48,321 nt of DNA from Bordetella parapertussis (GTDB lineage Bacteria; Pseudomonadota; Gammaproteobacteria; Burkholderiales; Burkholderiaceae_B). Positions 22,787-31,857 of the stretch are shown here, in pieces. The stretch lies in contig CAMDEF010000029.1 of NCBI GenBank assembly GCA_945895265.1, forward strand, positions 1-48,321, in the 5' to 3' direction. The stretch's first letter is position 1; the number at the start of each line of letters is the position of its first letter. A program made the position numbers and the translations under genes. The notes beneath the pieces are model-generated. The model had not been told where the DNA came from. It saw only the letters and a program-made list of their open reading frames with translations, and made no database searches.

Positions 22787-23293
22787 ATGAATCAAGTTCT
22801 TGAGACAAGCCACACTATTGCGGATAGCGTCAAATTCAGTCTGCGTAACTTGCCTTTGCTAGAAAGCGGCGCAACCATGGCAAGCCTTGGCAGTGCGCCT
22901 GCGTTGTGGGCGCATTCAAAGGTGTATTCGACCGGGGGCGAAAACGCTTTACATAGCCACGATATCGAGGATCATTGCTTCTTGATCTTGCAAGGTGAAG
23001 CAACATTCAACTTTGGAGACGGCAGCTCAATCGTTGCACGCCAATTCGAAGGCGTACTCTTGCCCAGAGGTACGCAGTATCGGTTTTCGGCCAACCCAGT
23101 GGGCAACTTGATCATGTTTAGAGTGGGTGGCGCGAACGTGACCAACCACAAGGATATTGACTCGTATGCTCTGCCTAAAGAGGCTGCCAAAAGCCGAAAG
23201 TTTTCAGATGGTACTGAAGGGGATGCTTCCAAGGGCGGTGCGCACGCTAATCCTACCGTCTTTAAAATGGGGGCATTTTTTGCACCCGACTGA
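22787..23293 (+). CDS. cupin-domain protein
   Basis: 168 residues. One cupin barrel: motif 1 is GGENALHSHDIEDHCFLILQ (His-x-His and a Glu as metal ligands, about residues 46-65), and motif 2 is near FEGVLLPRGTQYRFS. Small single-domain cupins may be dioxygenases, isomerases or ligand-binding proteins; nothing here picks one. The C-terminus is Lys/Ser/Gly-rich and probably flexible. The ATG has AAAGGA eight bases upstream. It may be a separate unit from the gene before it (73 bases). Confidence 0.8.
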   Translation: MNQVLETSHTIADSVKFSLRNLPLLESGATMASLGSAPALWAHSKVYSTGGENALHSHDIEDHCFLILQGEATFNFGDGSSIVARQFEGVLLPRGTQYRFSANPVGNLIMFRVGGANVTNHKDIDSYALPKEAAKSRKFSDGTEGDASKGGAHANPTVFKMGAFFAPD

Positions 23294-23358
23294 GGGTTAG
23301 GATTGTTTAGCACTTGGTTGCGGATCAGGCCTTATTCCATTTTTCCAAGTGGATGGCC

Positions 23359-23535
23359 CTACCGAAACGACTTCTGGCCATTTAGTCTAGACAACCTGAC
23401 GATTTCAGACTTAAGAAAACTTTGAAACTCTTGAGCGGTTGATGCCTTGACTACCAACCCGAGTGTGGCGTATTTTTTTTGCAAGCCAAAGCAATAGCCA
23501 CGATAACCCGCATTGCTTAGCGTTCTGTGCCGATA
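23359..23535 (-). pseudogene. degenerate C-terminal remnant of a Bug-family protein
   Basis: Between the cupin gene and greB, the minus strand is open from just after a TAG to a TAG at 23359-23361. It encodes a tail reading VVKASTAQEFQSFLKSEIV and a few more residues. The pattern of a small residue pair, then xEFxxFLKSEIxR, is the usual last helix of Bug solute-binding proteins. There is no start, no signal peptide and no first lobe, so I read it as a leftover of a deleted gene. Chance resemblance of a short helix is the alternative. Confidence 0.4.
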
Positions 23536-23545
23536 CTAACGGCGC

Positions 23546-24100
23546 TCACGCCGTTGCGTAGCTGACTTCTAAGATATCGAGCTCTTCTACGCCGCCCGGC
23601 GTACGAAGTGTGATGGTATCTCCGACACGCGCTTTATTCAGCGCGCGAGCAACCGGTGAGATCCAACTGATTTTTCCGTTTAACGGTTCGGCTTCATCAA
23701 CACCGACAATTGTCACTCGCCGCTCGAAACCGGTTTGATCCGAATACAGTACGGTTGCACCGAAAAAAATCTGATCTCGATTCTGTTGCTGGGCTGGGTC
23801 AACGATCTCAGCCAGTTCAAGCCGCTTGGTTAAGAAACGCATGCGACGATCGATCTCGCGCAAACGTTTTTTGCCATACAAGTAATCGCCATTTTCAGAG
23901 CGATCGCCATTTGAAGCTGCCCAAGACACGATCTGCACCATGGCTGGCCGCTCTTCGTTCATCAGCTTAACCAACTCACTGCGCAGCGCAGCGTAGCCGC
24001 CAGGGGTCAGATAATTGCGCGTGCCTTTAGGTAACGCAGCTGCCTCGGGCAGCTCGTCGTCATCGTCATTATCTTGTTCTTTTACGAAGGCTTTGTTCAT
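23546..24100 (-). CDS. greB: transcript cleavage factor GreB
   Basis: 184 residues from the ATG at 24100 (a GTG lies one codon earlier). Gre factors insert a coiled coil into the RNA polymerase secondary channel and stimulate cleavage of backtracked RNA. The coiled-coil domain contains EERPAMVQIVSWAASNGDRS with the acidic tip, and GDYLYGKKRLREIDRRMRFL; this basic patch and the WAAS block match GreB rather than GreA. The C-terminal FKBP-like domain runs from about 105 to the end. An acidic Asp-rich N-terminal extension (DNDDDDELPEAA) precedes the coiled coil and is unlike E. coli GreB. Confidence 0.93.
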   Translation of the reverse strand: MNKAFVKEQDNDDDDELPEAAALPKGTRNYLTPGGYAALRSELVKLMNEERPAMVQIVSWAASNGDRSENGDYLYGKKRLREIDRRMRFLTKRLELAEIVDPAQQQNRDQIFFGATVLYSDQTGFERRVTIVGVDEAEPLNGKISWISPVARALNKARVGDTITLRTPGGVEELDILEVSYATA

Positions 24101-24296
24101 CACTCTAAAAATATATTTTGCAATTCTGAAATGATCTACTGAGCGTCTTTGAATAATCCGCTGTGCCGTTCTGCAATGAGTTAGGGAGTATCTTTAGACA
24201 ATCTTTTGTACCGCTTTGAAACACAAGACAGAAAATCTATCACTCGTGTCTTTTATCATTCTGAAAAGCATGTGGGCGAGTTTTGCAAAACAAACG

Positions 24297-25148
24297 TCAG
24301 ATAAGGTCTTGCCAAACGGGCTTTAAATCAGCAGGCAACGGCGGCAGACTACCAAACTCAATCTTGCTTTCTTTTGAACTATGAAAATCTGAACCACATG
24401 ACGCCAGAAAATCGTAATGACGCGCGATCTGGGCATACTCTTGATACTGCGGCACGGTATGGCTGCCAGTAATGACTTCAATCGCCTGGCCGCCGACATC
24501 TTTAAACGTATCAAACAGTGCACCGAACTGTGTGGGTGTGTAGTGATAGCGACCGGGGTGCGCGATCACCGCGACGCCACCTGCGCCGCGAATCCAGCTC
24601 ACAGCGTCTTCGAGCTTGGCCCACTGCATCGGTTCGTGCGCGGGGCCCTCGTCGCTTAGATAATGGTCAAACACGCTTTGCACCGTTGCGCAATGACCAG
24701 CTTGTACCAAGAAGCGTGCGAAATGTGTGCGGCTAATTAACTCGGGATTACCCGCAAACGTCAGAGCGCCCTCGAAAGCGCCAGGCATACCAAGCTTGGC
24801 TAAACGCTCGCCGATGCGACGCGCACGTGCTGCTCTGCCCGCGCGGGTATCACGCAAGCCCTGCACTAACGCTGCGTTCTCAGGATCAATGCCTAGCCCA
24901 ACGATATGTACGGTTTGTTTCGCCCAGGTCACTGAAATCTCGACACCTGATAAATAGCGCATACCAAGCTCTTCTGCCCTGACGCGGGCGCGTTGTTGCC
25001 CAGACACTTCGTCATGATCCGTCAGTGCCCATAAGGTCACGCCGCAGGCATGCGCGCGCTCGGCCACCCCTTCGGGCTCATACACACCGTCAGAAATCGT
25101 GGAATGACAATGCAGATCGGCACAAAAAGCGGGCGTTTGACTAAGCAT
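24297..25148 (-). CDS. rnm: PHP-domain phosphoesterase, RNase AM (YciV/TrpH-like)
   Basis: 283 residues. PHP-fold metal-dependent phosphoesterase of the YciV family, known in E. coli as RNase AM (5'-3' exoribonuclease maturing 5' ends of rRNAs) and acting on 3',5'-bisphosphate nucleotides. Ligand motifs: ADLHCHSTISDG (10-21), LTDHDEVSG, GVEIS, IAHPGRYHY and CGSDFHSSKE. The order of all five matches the PHP superfamily. The first codons overlap the end of the alpha/beta hydrolase gene by 8 bases, so the two are translationally coupled. greB lies 196 bases downstream and probably has its own promoter. Confidence 0.9.
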   Translation of the reverse strand: MLSQTPAFCADLHCHSTISDGVYEPEGVAERAHACGVTLWALTDHDEVSGQQRARVRAEELGMRYLSGVEISVTWAKQTVHIVGLGIDPENAALVQGLRDTRAGRAARARRIGERLAKLGMPGAFEGALTFAGNPELISRTHFARFLVQAGHCATVQSVFDHYLSDEGPAHEPMQWAKLEDAVSWIRGAGGVAVIAHPGRYHYTPTQFGALFDTFKDVGGQAIEVITGSHTVPQYQEYAQIARHYDFLASCGSDFHSSKESKIEFGSLPPLPADLKPVWQDLI

Positions 25149-26070
25149 ATAAAAAATCCGCTATGACTTTGACTTGATCGTCAGTCATGAGAGTTGGTGC
25201 ATGACCCACGCCCTTAAACTCGTGAGACTGAGCCCGTGGATTACGCTCAAGCATTTGCTGCAACGTTTGTTTAGACAACAAATCAGACTCTGCACCGCGC
25301 AAGATCAAAATCGGTGTTTGAACAGAGGTATAGGCCGACCACAAATACTGCTCACCTTGCGCCGCGGCTTCAGGCGTCATGCTTTTAAACGGCATCGCCA
25401 GCCCTAAATCATAGTGCTTTATCCAACGACTATTTTGCTCGATATAAGTGTAGCGGGTGAGCTCTTCCCACTGTGTCTTGGTATGCGGCCCAAACGACGC
25501 TGCTGTCTGTTTGACATACTGAACTGCGTCTTGAAAGCTAGCAAACTCAATTGCCTCGCCTACATATTGTCCGATACGTTCAAGTGAAACGGGCTCAAGG
25601 TGGGGCCCCACGTCATTCAGTACCAGCCGATCTAGGCGAACCCCTGTTGAAGGCAAGTCTGAGTAATGCTGGGCGGGGGTCAGGTTTTGTTGTTGTACGC
25701 GCGCCAAAGCCAATGCACCGGCGTAAGCTAAGCCGATCAAGCCCCCCATCGAAGTGCCTACCCAGTGCAACTCAGAAGGTTGCAGGCGATCCACCAAATT
25801 CACCATGTCAGCGGCATATTGGGGCACCGCATAGAAAGCTGGGTTTGCCAGTCGATCCGACATCCCGCGACCAACCACATCGGGGCACACGACCCGATAA
25901 TCTTGAGCTAACCGCTTGGCCAACACATCAAAATCGCGGCCGGTGCGCGTCAAACCGTGCACGCACAACACCACTTTTTTGTTTGAGGGATCGCCCCACT
26001 CGGTATAGGCCATACGATGCAAGCCAGCTGGACTGCTACACATGACTGCTCTGAGGCGGGGGGTGGCCAT
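25141..26070 (-). CDS. alpha/beta hydrolase
   Basis: 309 residues from the ATG at 26070, chosen because AGGAG lies seven bases upstream; the frame is open to 26133 without support. The oxyanion-hole strand LCVHGLTRTGRDF (36-48) is followed by the nucleophile elbow GTSMGG with Ser107, and a late GVGHAPTLM gives the His. The acid is probably in LRGAESDLLS. A cytoplasmic serine hydrolase; the substrate cannot be told. It forms a coupled pair with rnm. Its leader carries a perfect 9-base inverted repeat just ahead of the ribosome-binding site. Confidence 0.85.
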   Translation of the reverse strand: MATPRLRAVMCSSPAGLHRMAYTEWGDPSNKKVVLCVHGLTRTGRDFDVLAKRLAQDYRVVCPDVVGRGMSDRLANPAFYAVPQYAADMVNLVDRLQPSELHWVGTSMGGLIGLAYAGALALARVQQQNLTPAQHYSDLPSTGVRLDRLVLNDVGPHLEPVSLERIGQYVGEAIEFASFQDAVQYVKQTAASFGPHTKTQWEELTRYTYIEQNSRWIKHYDLGLAMPFKSMTPEAAAQGEQYLWSAYTSVQTPILILRGAESDLLSKQTLQQMLERNPRAQSHEFKGVGHAPTLMTDDQVKVIADFLYA

Positions 26071-26088
26071 AAGGGGCTCCTGTTGACC

Positions 26089-26116
26089 GACTCGTCGATC
26101 GCAAAAACGACGAGTC
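26089..26116 (-). promoter_or_regulatory. perfect inverted repeat in the hydrolase-rnm leader
   Basis: Arms GACTCGTCG (26089-26097) and CGACGAGTC (26108-26116) flank a 10-base loop containing five A (T on minus). The structure ends about 10 bases before the Shine-Dalgarno sequence of the alpha/beta hydrolase gene. It could be an operator or a leader hairpin controlling translation. No T-run follows, so it is not a standard terminator. Confidence 0.5.
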
Positions 26117-26170
26117 AGCTTGTCATAAACCAAAGGACAATAAAATCTTATCGTTCATTGTAGTGGTTCT

Positions 26171-26213
26171 GCCCTGGCTGGGCTTGCATAACCATGATCG
26201 AGCCCCTCAGGGC
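26171..26213 (-). terminator. nested hairpin at the comEC 3' end
   Basis: GCCCTG/CAGGGC (26171-26176 and 26208-26213) encloses GGGCT/AGCCC (26180-26184 and 26201-26205), giving an interrupted 11-bp stem that includes the comEC stop codon. On the minus strand no T-run follows, so Rho-independent release is doubtful; it may protect the 3' end. Confidence 0.45.
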
Positions 26214-28948
26214 AACCTTTGATGCCAGTAGCGCTGCCGCAGTTGGCTGTAGGGCTGAACGGACAGCCCCGCAGACGTAGACCTGGCCAGGATAGCGCCG
26301 TGGCGATCGGTTTGCCAGAAGCTTGCCTCGGCTTCTAGCCAGCGCTGTTTAATCAATGGGTGCGGGTGCCCAAAACGATTGAGATAGCCCGCTTGCACGA
26401 TGGCGTGCTGTGTCCTGATCTGTTGCACAAAGCGCGGTGATGAAGAGGTATCTGAGCCATGGTGCGCCACCACGACAAGGTCCGTCGTCAACCCCTGCAC
26501 CGCGACTGAGGTCGGGTTCACTGAGTTCAACCTCACTGAGTCAGGCGACTTTGCCGCGTACTGCTCAAGTAACCATTGCTCTTGCTTCATCCCAATATCG
26601 CCCGGCAACAGCGCCGCATGGTGTGAGCCTTGGATGTACAGCACACAACTTTGCGCATTTTTTGAGGGCTTGCCTTTAGCGGATCGCCGCGGTGCGTTGT
26701 TTGTGAAAAAAGACGCCCCATCAGATTGCTTCACCTCAGGATGCAGAAATTGAAACCGAACGTCATCCCAAACCCAATGTTGCCCTTGTGCGCAACGCAC
26801 CGCCTGCACGGGGGTCTTTTTTGGTTCTGCTGGCGCGCTCGCTAGCAACGCTCGTTTGAGCCAATCTTCAAACGAAAACGAGCTATACAACTTGTCGACG
26901 GGTAGGGCCTTGACCACCGCTAACAAGCCACCTGCGTGATCGCTGTCGGCATGCGACACAACCACAACATCAAGCTTTCGCACGCCCAGTGCCCGCAGGC
27001 CTGGCAAGATCGTACGCGTACCGGCTTCGCTGGCGCCCTGGCGTGGCCCCGTGTCAAACAACAGATCATGCGTGTGCGTCTGCAAAAGCACCGCACCGCC
27101 TTGCCCCACATCAAAAGCCAACAGCCTCCAATCCCCGGGCGCGGGTCGTTGGGGCGCAAACGACAAGACGGGCAGCAACAAGCACCAACCGGCCCAGCGC
27201 ACAGGCCAGCCTGGGGGTTGTAGCGCCCAGCACAAGCCAGCCCCAGCAAGCGCCAAGGTCCAAAAAGGTGCTGCAGCGACATCAAAGGCTGCCCACGACA
27301 AATTTGCTAACCAGGTCACGGGAATCAAGGTGTATTCAAGCGCCAAATGTGCGAGTGCACCACTTGCTGTGGCCAGCCAACCTAGACCGGGCACTAAGCC
27401 GAACAGCGCTAACGCCAGCGCCAAGGGTGTCACCACAAAGGTCAGCACCGGGATTGCAAGCGCGTTGGCAAAGGGCGACACCACCGAGACCTGCTGAAAC
27501 AAGAACGCCAGCACTGGGAGTATCGCAACCGTGATGAGCCACTGCAAGCGCGTTGCCTCTGCGAAAACTTGTTTAGCGCGTTGCCAATGCGGGTGAACCC
27601 GACTAGCTTTGATGTTCGGCTGATCGACTGACTTGTTAACGACGCCGACAATGGCCCTTTCGACACGCGTTAAATTGATCGTATTAGGGGCCTTGCTACT
27701 TGCCGCACCTGCCGCAAACAAAATCCCCACCGCCAAAAAAGACAACCAAAAGCCGGTTGCCAGCGGTGCCCAAGGGTCAGCGAGCACCACCACGGCCGCC
27801 GCCGCAGCGAGCACCCGCGAAGCCGACAGGGTATAACGCATCAATATCGACGCTGCTACGCAGGCCAACATAAAGAAGGTGCGTTGCGCGGGCACACCCC
27901 AACCTGCTAATAAGCAATACAGCCAGGCTACTAGCATCGCCGCAAGTGTCGCAATCACTCTGGCGGGTACGCGTTCGCACAGCAGGTGTCCGCGCCAGCG
28001 CGCTCGCTTCATGATCAATAACATGAACCACCCACCGACCGCAGCCAACATCGTCACATGCGAGCCGCTGATCGATACTAAATGCGTAATCCCAGTTAGA
28101 TTAAAGATCTGCCAGTGCTCTTGCTTCACGCTATCTTGATCGCCAATCGCCAACGCGATTAACACTGCGCCGTAGGGCATATCGGCTGTGACGCGACGCA
28201 TGCCCTCGCGCGCGACATGCCTAGCGCGTGCAATGCTGACTGAGAAACTTGCGTAGGGATCGTCTTCTAACAAGACCGGCAAACCTCGCACACGTCCGAG
28301 CGCTCGAATATTTTTTGCAAACAGATGCCCCTCATAATCAAAGCCATGAGGATTGAGATTGCTATGCGGCCGTCGCAATACCAGCGCAGCACGAAACACT
28401 TGCCCAGGCAACACCAGAGGCATGGTCGACGTCTTTAACCAAGACACTTGCAAAGACGTTGGTACCCCTGCTTTAAAGGGTTCAAGTACTTGTGCCTCGA
28501 AGCGTACACTCTCTGAGGTGTCGTTGGGCAAAGACGTCACTCGATACGTTAGGCGTGTAACGACGTTTTCGTGCTCAGGCGACAATACGGCGCTTAAGCG
28601 CTGTTCTGCTCGCCAAGTTGTCCAAGTGAGGCTAAACAGCAAAGCCATCAGTACTAACAACACACGCCCTAGGCCAAACCAAAACAAATCGACGACTCTG
28701 TTCAAGCGCGATTCTAACTGTCGTTGAGCGCCCCGCTCGAGTTTGATGTGCGTCTTGTTTTGCGCCCGCAGATTTCTGAGGACAACAATCGGATTTTGCA
28801 AAATATTCAGCTGTCGCCCAAGCAGTACAGCAAGAAAAACGGTACCACCAAGGCTCGCGGCAAGCAGGCCTTTAACGCCAAGCAGCCTTGGCAAACACTG
28901 AACAACTACCGCACCCAACACAATCGCTAACGCACAAAGTCGCCCCAT
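26207..28948 (-). CDS. comEC: DNA internalisation/competence protein ComEC/Rec2
   Basis: 913-residue inner-membrane protein that forms the channel for single-stranded DNA in natural transformation. Order: N-terminal membrane segments, an OB-like periplasmic region (about 95-250), the competence domain with many membrane segments (about 255-600, including ALAIGDQDSV, ITHLVSISGSHV and the GWGVPAQRT segment), and a C-terminal metallo-beta-lactamase-like domain with SHADSDHAGG and VVAHHGSDTSSS, proposed to degrade the non-transported strand. All parts look intact. ATG with GAGG four bases upstream. Intact comEC suggests the lineage keeps DNA-uptake capacity, though no other com or pil gene is in the window. 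Confidence 0.93.
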   Translation of the reverse strand: MGRLCALAIVLGAVVVQCLPRLLGVKGLLAASLGGTVFLAVLLGRQLNILQNPIVVLRNLRAQNKTHIKLERGAQRQLESRLNRVVDLFWFGLGRVLLVLMALLFSLTWTTWRAEQRLSAVLSPEHENVVTRLTYRVTSLPNDTSESVRFEAQVLEPFKAGVPTSLQVSWLKTSTMPLVLPGQVFRAALVLRRPHSNLNPHGFDYEGHLFAKNIRALGRVRGLPVLLEDDPYASFSVSIARARHVAREGMRRVTADMPYGAVLIALAIGDQDSVKQEHWQIFNLTGITHLVSISGSHVTMLAAVGGWFMLLIMKRARWRGHLLCERVPARVIATLAAMLVAWLYCLLAGWGVPAQRTFFMLACVAASILMRYTLSASRVLAAAAAVVVLADPWAPLATGFWLSFLAVGILFAAGAASSKAPNTINLTRVERAIVGVVNKSVDQPNIKASRVHPHWQRAKQVFAEATRLQWLITVAILPVLAFLFQQVSVVSPFANALAIPVLTFVVTPLALALALFGLVPGLGWLATASGALAHLALEYTLIPVTWLANLSWAAFDVAAAPFWTLALAGAGLCWALQPPGWPVRWAGWCLLLPVLSFAPQRPAPGDWRLLAFDVGQGGAVLLQTHTHDLLFDTGPRQGASEAGTRTILPGLRALGVRKLDVVVVSHADSDHAGGLLAVVKALPVDKLYSSFSFEDWLKRALLASAPAEPKKTPVQAVRCAQGQHWVWDDVRFQFLHPEVKQSDGASFFTNNAPRRSAKGKPSKNAQSCVLYIQGSHHAALLPGDIGMKQEQWLLEQYAAKSPDSVRLNSVNPTSVAVQGLTTDLVVVAHHGSDTSSSPRFVQQIRTQHAIVQAGYLNRFGHPHPLIKQRWLEAEASFWQTDRHGAILARSTSAGLSVQPYSQLRQRYWHQRLP

Positions 28949-29098
28949 GGTGCCTCACACAAAGCGTGTGATACTGCTGTGGGTTGAAGATCAGCGCAAT
29001 CATATTGAGATCAAATTGTCCTACTCGGCTTACACCGCCGCTGCGACTTCGTAAGACATGAAGCTCAGAGCGAATGCGCCGTAAAGCGAACCTTAACG

Positions 29099-29911
29099 CT
29101 AAGCATGCTCCAAGCCGGGGCAAACCCGCCGTGCAGTCTGCGCAGTCAACTTCATAACCTCGTCGACAGAACTCCCACGCAGCTCAGCAAGCGTCTGCGC
29201 AATCTGCAGCACTTCGTGCGGCTCATTGCGAGCCCCCTTTGCCAGCCACGCTGGTGAAATATCGGGCGCATCGGTCTCAAGCACCAAGGCACTTAAGTCA
29301 AGCTCTGTCGCTAATCGCCTAATCTGCAACGCACGATCAAACGTCATGGCCCCACCAATGCCTAACGCAAAGCCCAGTTCAACAAACTGTTGCGCCTGTT
29401 GCAGGCTGCCGTTAAACGCGTGCGCAATCCCGCCACATACACGATGTCGCCGCAGGTATTTCAATAAGGTGTCTTGCGAACGTCGCACGTGCAACAACAC
29501 GGGCAAATCAAACTCAAGCGCGAACTTTAACTGCGCTTCGTAAAACAACTCTTGCTTGGCGCGAGGCGCGCCCGACGAAATTTCGGGGATAAAAAAATCG
29601 AGTCCGATTTCACCCACAGCAATGAGCTTTGGATCAGCGCGATGCTGAAACAAGACTTCGCGCAGTTGCTCTAAGGCCTCTGGTGCAGCGCGCTCAACAT
29701 ACATTGGGTGAATACCAAGCGCATAAAACCCTTGCGCAAATGAATGTGCCAGCACACGTACAGATTCAAAGTTAGCCACTTCAACTGCTGGGATGACTAA
29801 CGCTTTTACGCCCGCAGCCTGCGCGCGCGCAATCACTTGCTCGCGGTCGTGGTCGAACTCGGCTGCGTCTAAATGGCAATGCGTGTCAAACAGCATCGCG
29901 TCAAGACGCAT
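29099..29911 (-). CDS. TatD-family metal-dependent DNase
   Basis: 270 residues of the TatD/YcfH amidohydrolase-fold hydrolases, implicated in 3'-5' DNA trimming and D-amino-acyl-tRNA or quality-control roles depending on the member. Ligand motifs: FDTHCHLD near the N-terminus, AVGEIGLDFF with the bridging Glu, LPVLLHVRRS, GIAHAFNGS and VLETDAPDI. The order with lolC and lolD upstream suggests the YcfH type. Start at 29911 overlaps lolD by 11 bases; an ATG at 29896 would start 4 bases after the lolD stop. Neither has a clear ribosome-binding site. Confidence 0.9.
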   Translation of the reverse strand: MRLDAMLFDTHCHLDAAEFDHDREQVIARAQAAGVKALVIPAVEVANFESVRVLAHSFAQGFYALGIHPMYVERAAPEALEQLREVLFQHRADPKLIAVGEIGLDFFIPEISSGAPRAKQELFYEAQLKFALEFDLPVLLHVRRSQDTLLKYLRRHRVCGGIAHAFNGSLQQAQQFVELGFALGIGGAMTFDRALQIRRLATELDLSALVLETDAPDISPAWLAKGARNEPHEVLQIAQTLAELRGSSVDEVMKLTAQTARRVCPGLEHA

Positions 29912-30584
29912 CCACCAAGCGCCCTGCCTCCATGTATAGGCGGCGATCGGCTAAGGCAGCCAACTCTTGATCATGGGTCACGATCAAAAAGGCAGTTTTC
30001 GCTTCGGCGTTCACTTGTTTGAGTAAGCGAAACATTTGCTGTGCAGTGTGGCGATCAAGATTACCGGTAGGTTCATCAGCCAACACACACGCTGGCTTGG
30101 CGACTAAGGCGCGTGCCAAGGCCACGCGCTGGCGCTCACCACCTGACAACTGCCCCGGAAAATGCTGCACCCTCGTCTGCAAACCCACCAACTCAAGCAC
30201 CTTTTGCGCCTCAATACGTGCCTGCTCTCGTGACTCGCGTCGCACGATCAACGGCATTGCCACATTATCTAAAGCCGAAAACTCAGGCAACAAATGATGA
30301 AACTGATACACAAAGCCCAAGGCATGATTGCGTAAGCGACTGCGTTGGGCTTCAGACAAACCGTCAGTGGCTTGCCCAGACACAGTGATCGAGCCCGAAC
30401 TAGGCAAATCCAACAACCCCAAGGCATGCAACAAGGTGCTTTTGCCTGAACCCGAAGCGCCGACTACCGCCACCATTTCACCGCGCGCAATTGCGATGCT
30501 GACATCCACCAAGACATCGATGCGCGTTAAACCGTCGTCATAGTGTTTGGATAAGTGCGAGGCTTGCAACGCAAAATCAGTCAT
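29901..30584 (-). CDS. lolD: lipoprotein-releasing system ATP-binding protein
   Basis: 227 residues; ATPase of the Lol exporter that detaches outer-membrane lipoproteins from the inner membrane and hands them to LolA. Walker A is GASGSGKSTLLHALG (41-55), signature LSGGERQRVALARAL, Walker B CVLADEPTGNLD, switch His in IVTHD. The segment FVYQFHHLLPEFSALDN matches the LolD Q-loop region. The start overlaps the lolC stop within ATGACTGA, so the pair is translationally coupled. Confidence 0.95.
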   Translation of the reverse strand: MTDFALQASHLSKHYDDGLTRIDVLVDVSIAIARGEMVAVVGASGSGKSTLLHALGLLDLPSSGSITVSGQATDGLSEAQRSRLRNHALGFVYQFHHLLPEFSALDNVAMPLIVRRESREQARIEAQKVLELVGLQTRVQHFPGQLSGGERQRVALARALVAKPACVLADEPTGNLDRHTAQQMFRLLKQVNAEAKTAFLIVTHDQELAALADRRLYMEAGRLVDAS

Positions 30585-31857
30585 GGCGCAAAACCTCGGC
30601 GGGTTGCAAACGCGAAGCTCGCCAGCTTGGATAAAGCGTGGCCAACAGCGACATGATCAATGAGGTAATGCCAATACTCGTGATATCAGACAGGCGTGGA
30701 TCAGAGGGCAACGTGCTAATAAAGTAGATTTCACGTGGCAAGAACTGAGCACCCACCATGCGCTCGATCGCAGGCACGATGACATCAATATTGAGTGCAA
30801 TCGCCGAGCCACCCACCACTCCTAACAGCGTACCGATCACACCGATCAGTGCACCCTGCACTAAAAAAATGCGGGCAATTTCGCCAGGGGTTGAACCAAA
30901 GCTGCGCAAAATGGCGATATCAGATTGTTTGTCTTTCACCGCCATCACCAGCGATGACAACAAGTTGAAAGCCGCGACCGCCACAATCAAGGCCAAGATC
31001 AAAAACATCATGCGTTTTTCAGTTTGTACCGCCGCAAACCATGTACGATTGTTACGTGACCAATCTGCGACAGCCACAGTGTTCGGCAATAAGGGTACTA
31101 ACTCTTGTGCAATTTGAGGGGCGCGATACATATCATTGACGCGTAAGCGCACTCCGGCCATGGCACTGTCGCGAAACAGCTTGGCCGCATCGGTCACGTC
31201 CACAAACGCGAGCGACGAGTCGTACTCATAGTGCCCAGAGCGAAACGTACCGACTAAGGTGAACTGCCGCATCCGTGGCGAAAACCCCGCTGGGCTAACA
31301 TTGGCAGAAGGTGCCAGCATCATGATCGTTTGGCCAATCCGCACGTTTAAAACGTCGGCCAGGTCTTGTCCCAGCACGATGCCAAATTCACCAGCCTTCA
31401 AGTCAGTTAAACGGCCACGCACCATCTGGCTACCCACTTGGGATACATCTTTTTCAGCAACCGGATCAATGCCACGCACCTGAACGCCACGTAATTCTTG
31501 CCCTCGCATCACCATGCCCTGAGCCGAAACAAAGGGTGCGCCCGCCAAAACAGCCGCTGATTTTTTTGCTGCAGCGATCAACTCTGGCGCTTGGCTGACC
31601 GTGCGTTCAGCATCGGCCCCTGGGGCATAGATTTCAATGTGAGGCAATACCGACAACATGCGGTCACGCACGTCTTTTTGAAACCCGTTCATGACCGACA
31701 ACACGACGATCAAGGCAGCCACACCCAAGGCGATGCCAGCCATTGAAGTCGCTGCGACAAACGAGACAAAGCGATCGCGTCGGCCTTTACGACCCCGCAA
31801 GCTGCTGAGCCCCGCATAGCGGGCGCCAATCCATAATTCATAAGGTATTTTGAACAC
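30577..31857 (-). CDS. lolC: lipoprotein-releasing system permease LolC/LolE (LolF-type)
   Basis: 426 residues with the MacB/FtsX-type layout: one membrane segment near 30-60, a large periplasmic domain (about 65-280), and three C-terminal membrane segments. The N-terminal YELWIGARYAGLSSLRGRKG and the MAGIALGVAALIVVLSVMNG segment are typical LolC/E. Only one permease gene accompanies lolD, where E. coli has two, so a homodimeric LolF-like transporter is possible. The start is GTG at 31857 with no clear ribosome-binding site. First gene of lolC-lolD-tatD. Confidence 0.92.
   Translation of the reverse strand: MFKIPYELWIGARYAGLSSLRGRKGRRDRFVSFVAATSMAGIALGVAALIVVLSVMNGFQKDVRDRMLSVLPHIEIYAPGADAERTVSQAPELIAAAKKSAAVLAGAPFVSAQGMVMRGQELRGVQVRGIDPVAEKDVSQVGSQMVRGRLTDLKAGEFGIVLGQDLADVLNVRIGQTIMMLAPSANVSPAGFSPRMRQFTLVGTFRSGHYEYDSSLAFVDVTDAAKLFRDSAMAGVRLRVNDMYRAPQIAQELVPLLPNTVAVADWSRNNRTWFAAVQTEKRMMFLILALIVAVAAFNLLSSLVMAVKDKQSDIAILRSFGSTPGEIARIFLVQGALIGVIGTLLGVVGGSAIALNIDVIVPAIERMVGAQFLPREIYFISTLPSDPRLSDITSIGITSLIMSLLATLYPSWRASRLQPAEVLRHD

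Noticed and set aside
26989..27534. Long plus-strand open frame inside comEC (181 codons)
   Set aside because: It lies wholly antisense to a well-supported gene, its translation is Arg/Pro/Ser-rich with no motif, and it has no ribosome-binding site. It is a shadow of GC-rich codon bias.
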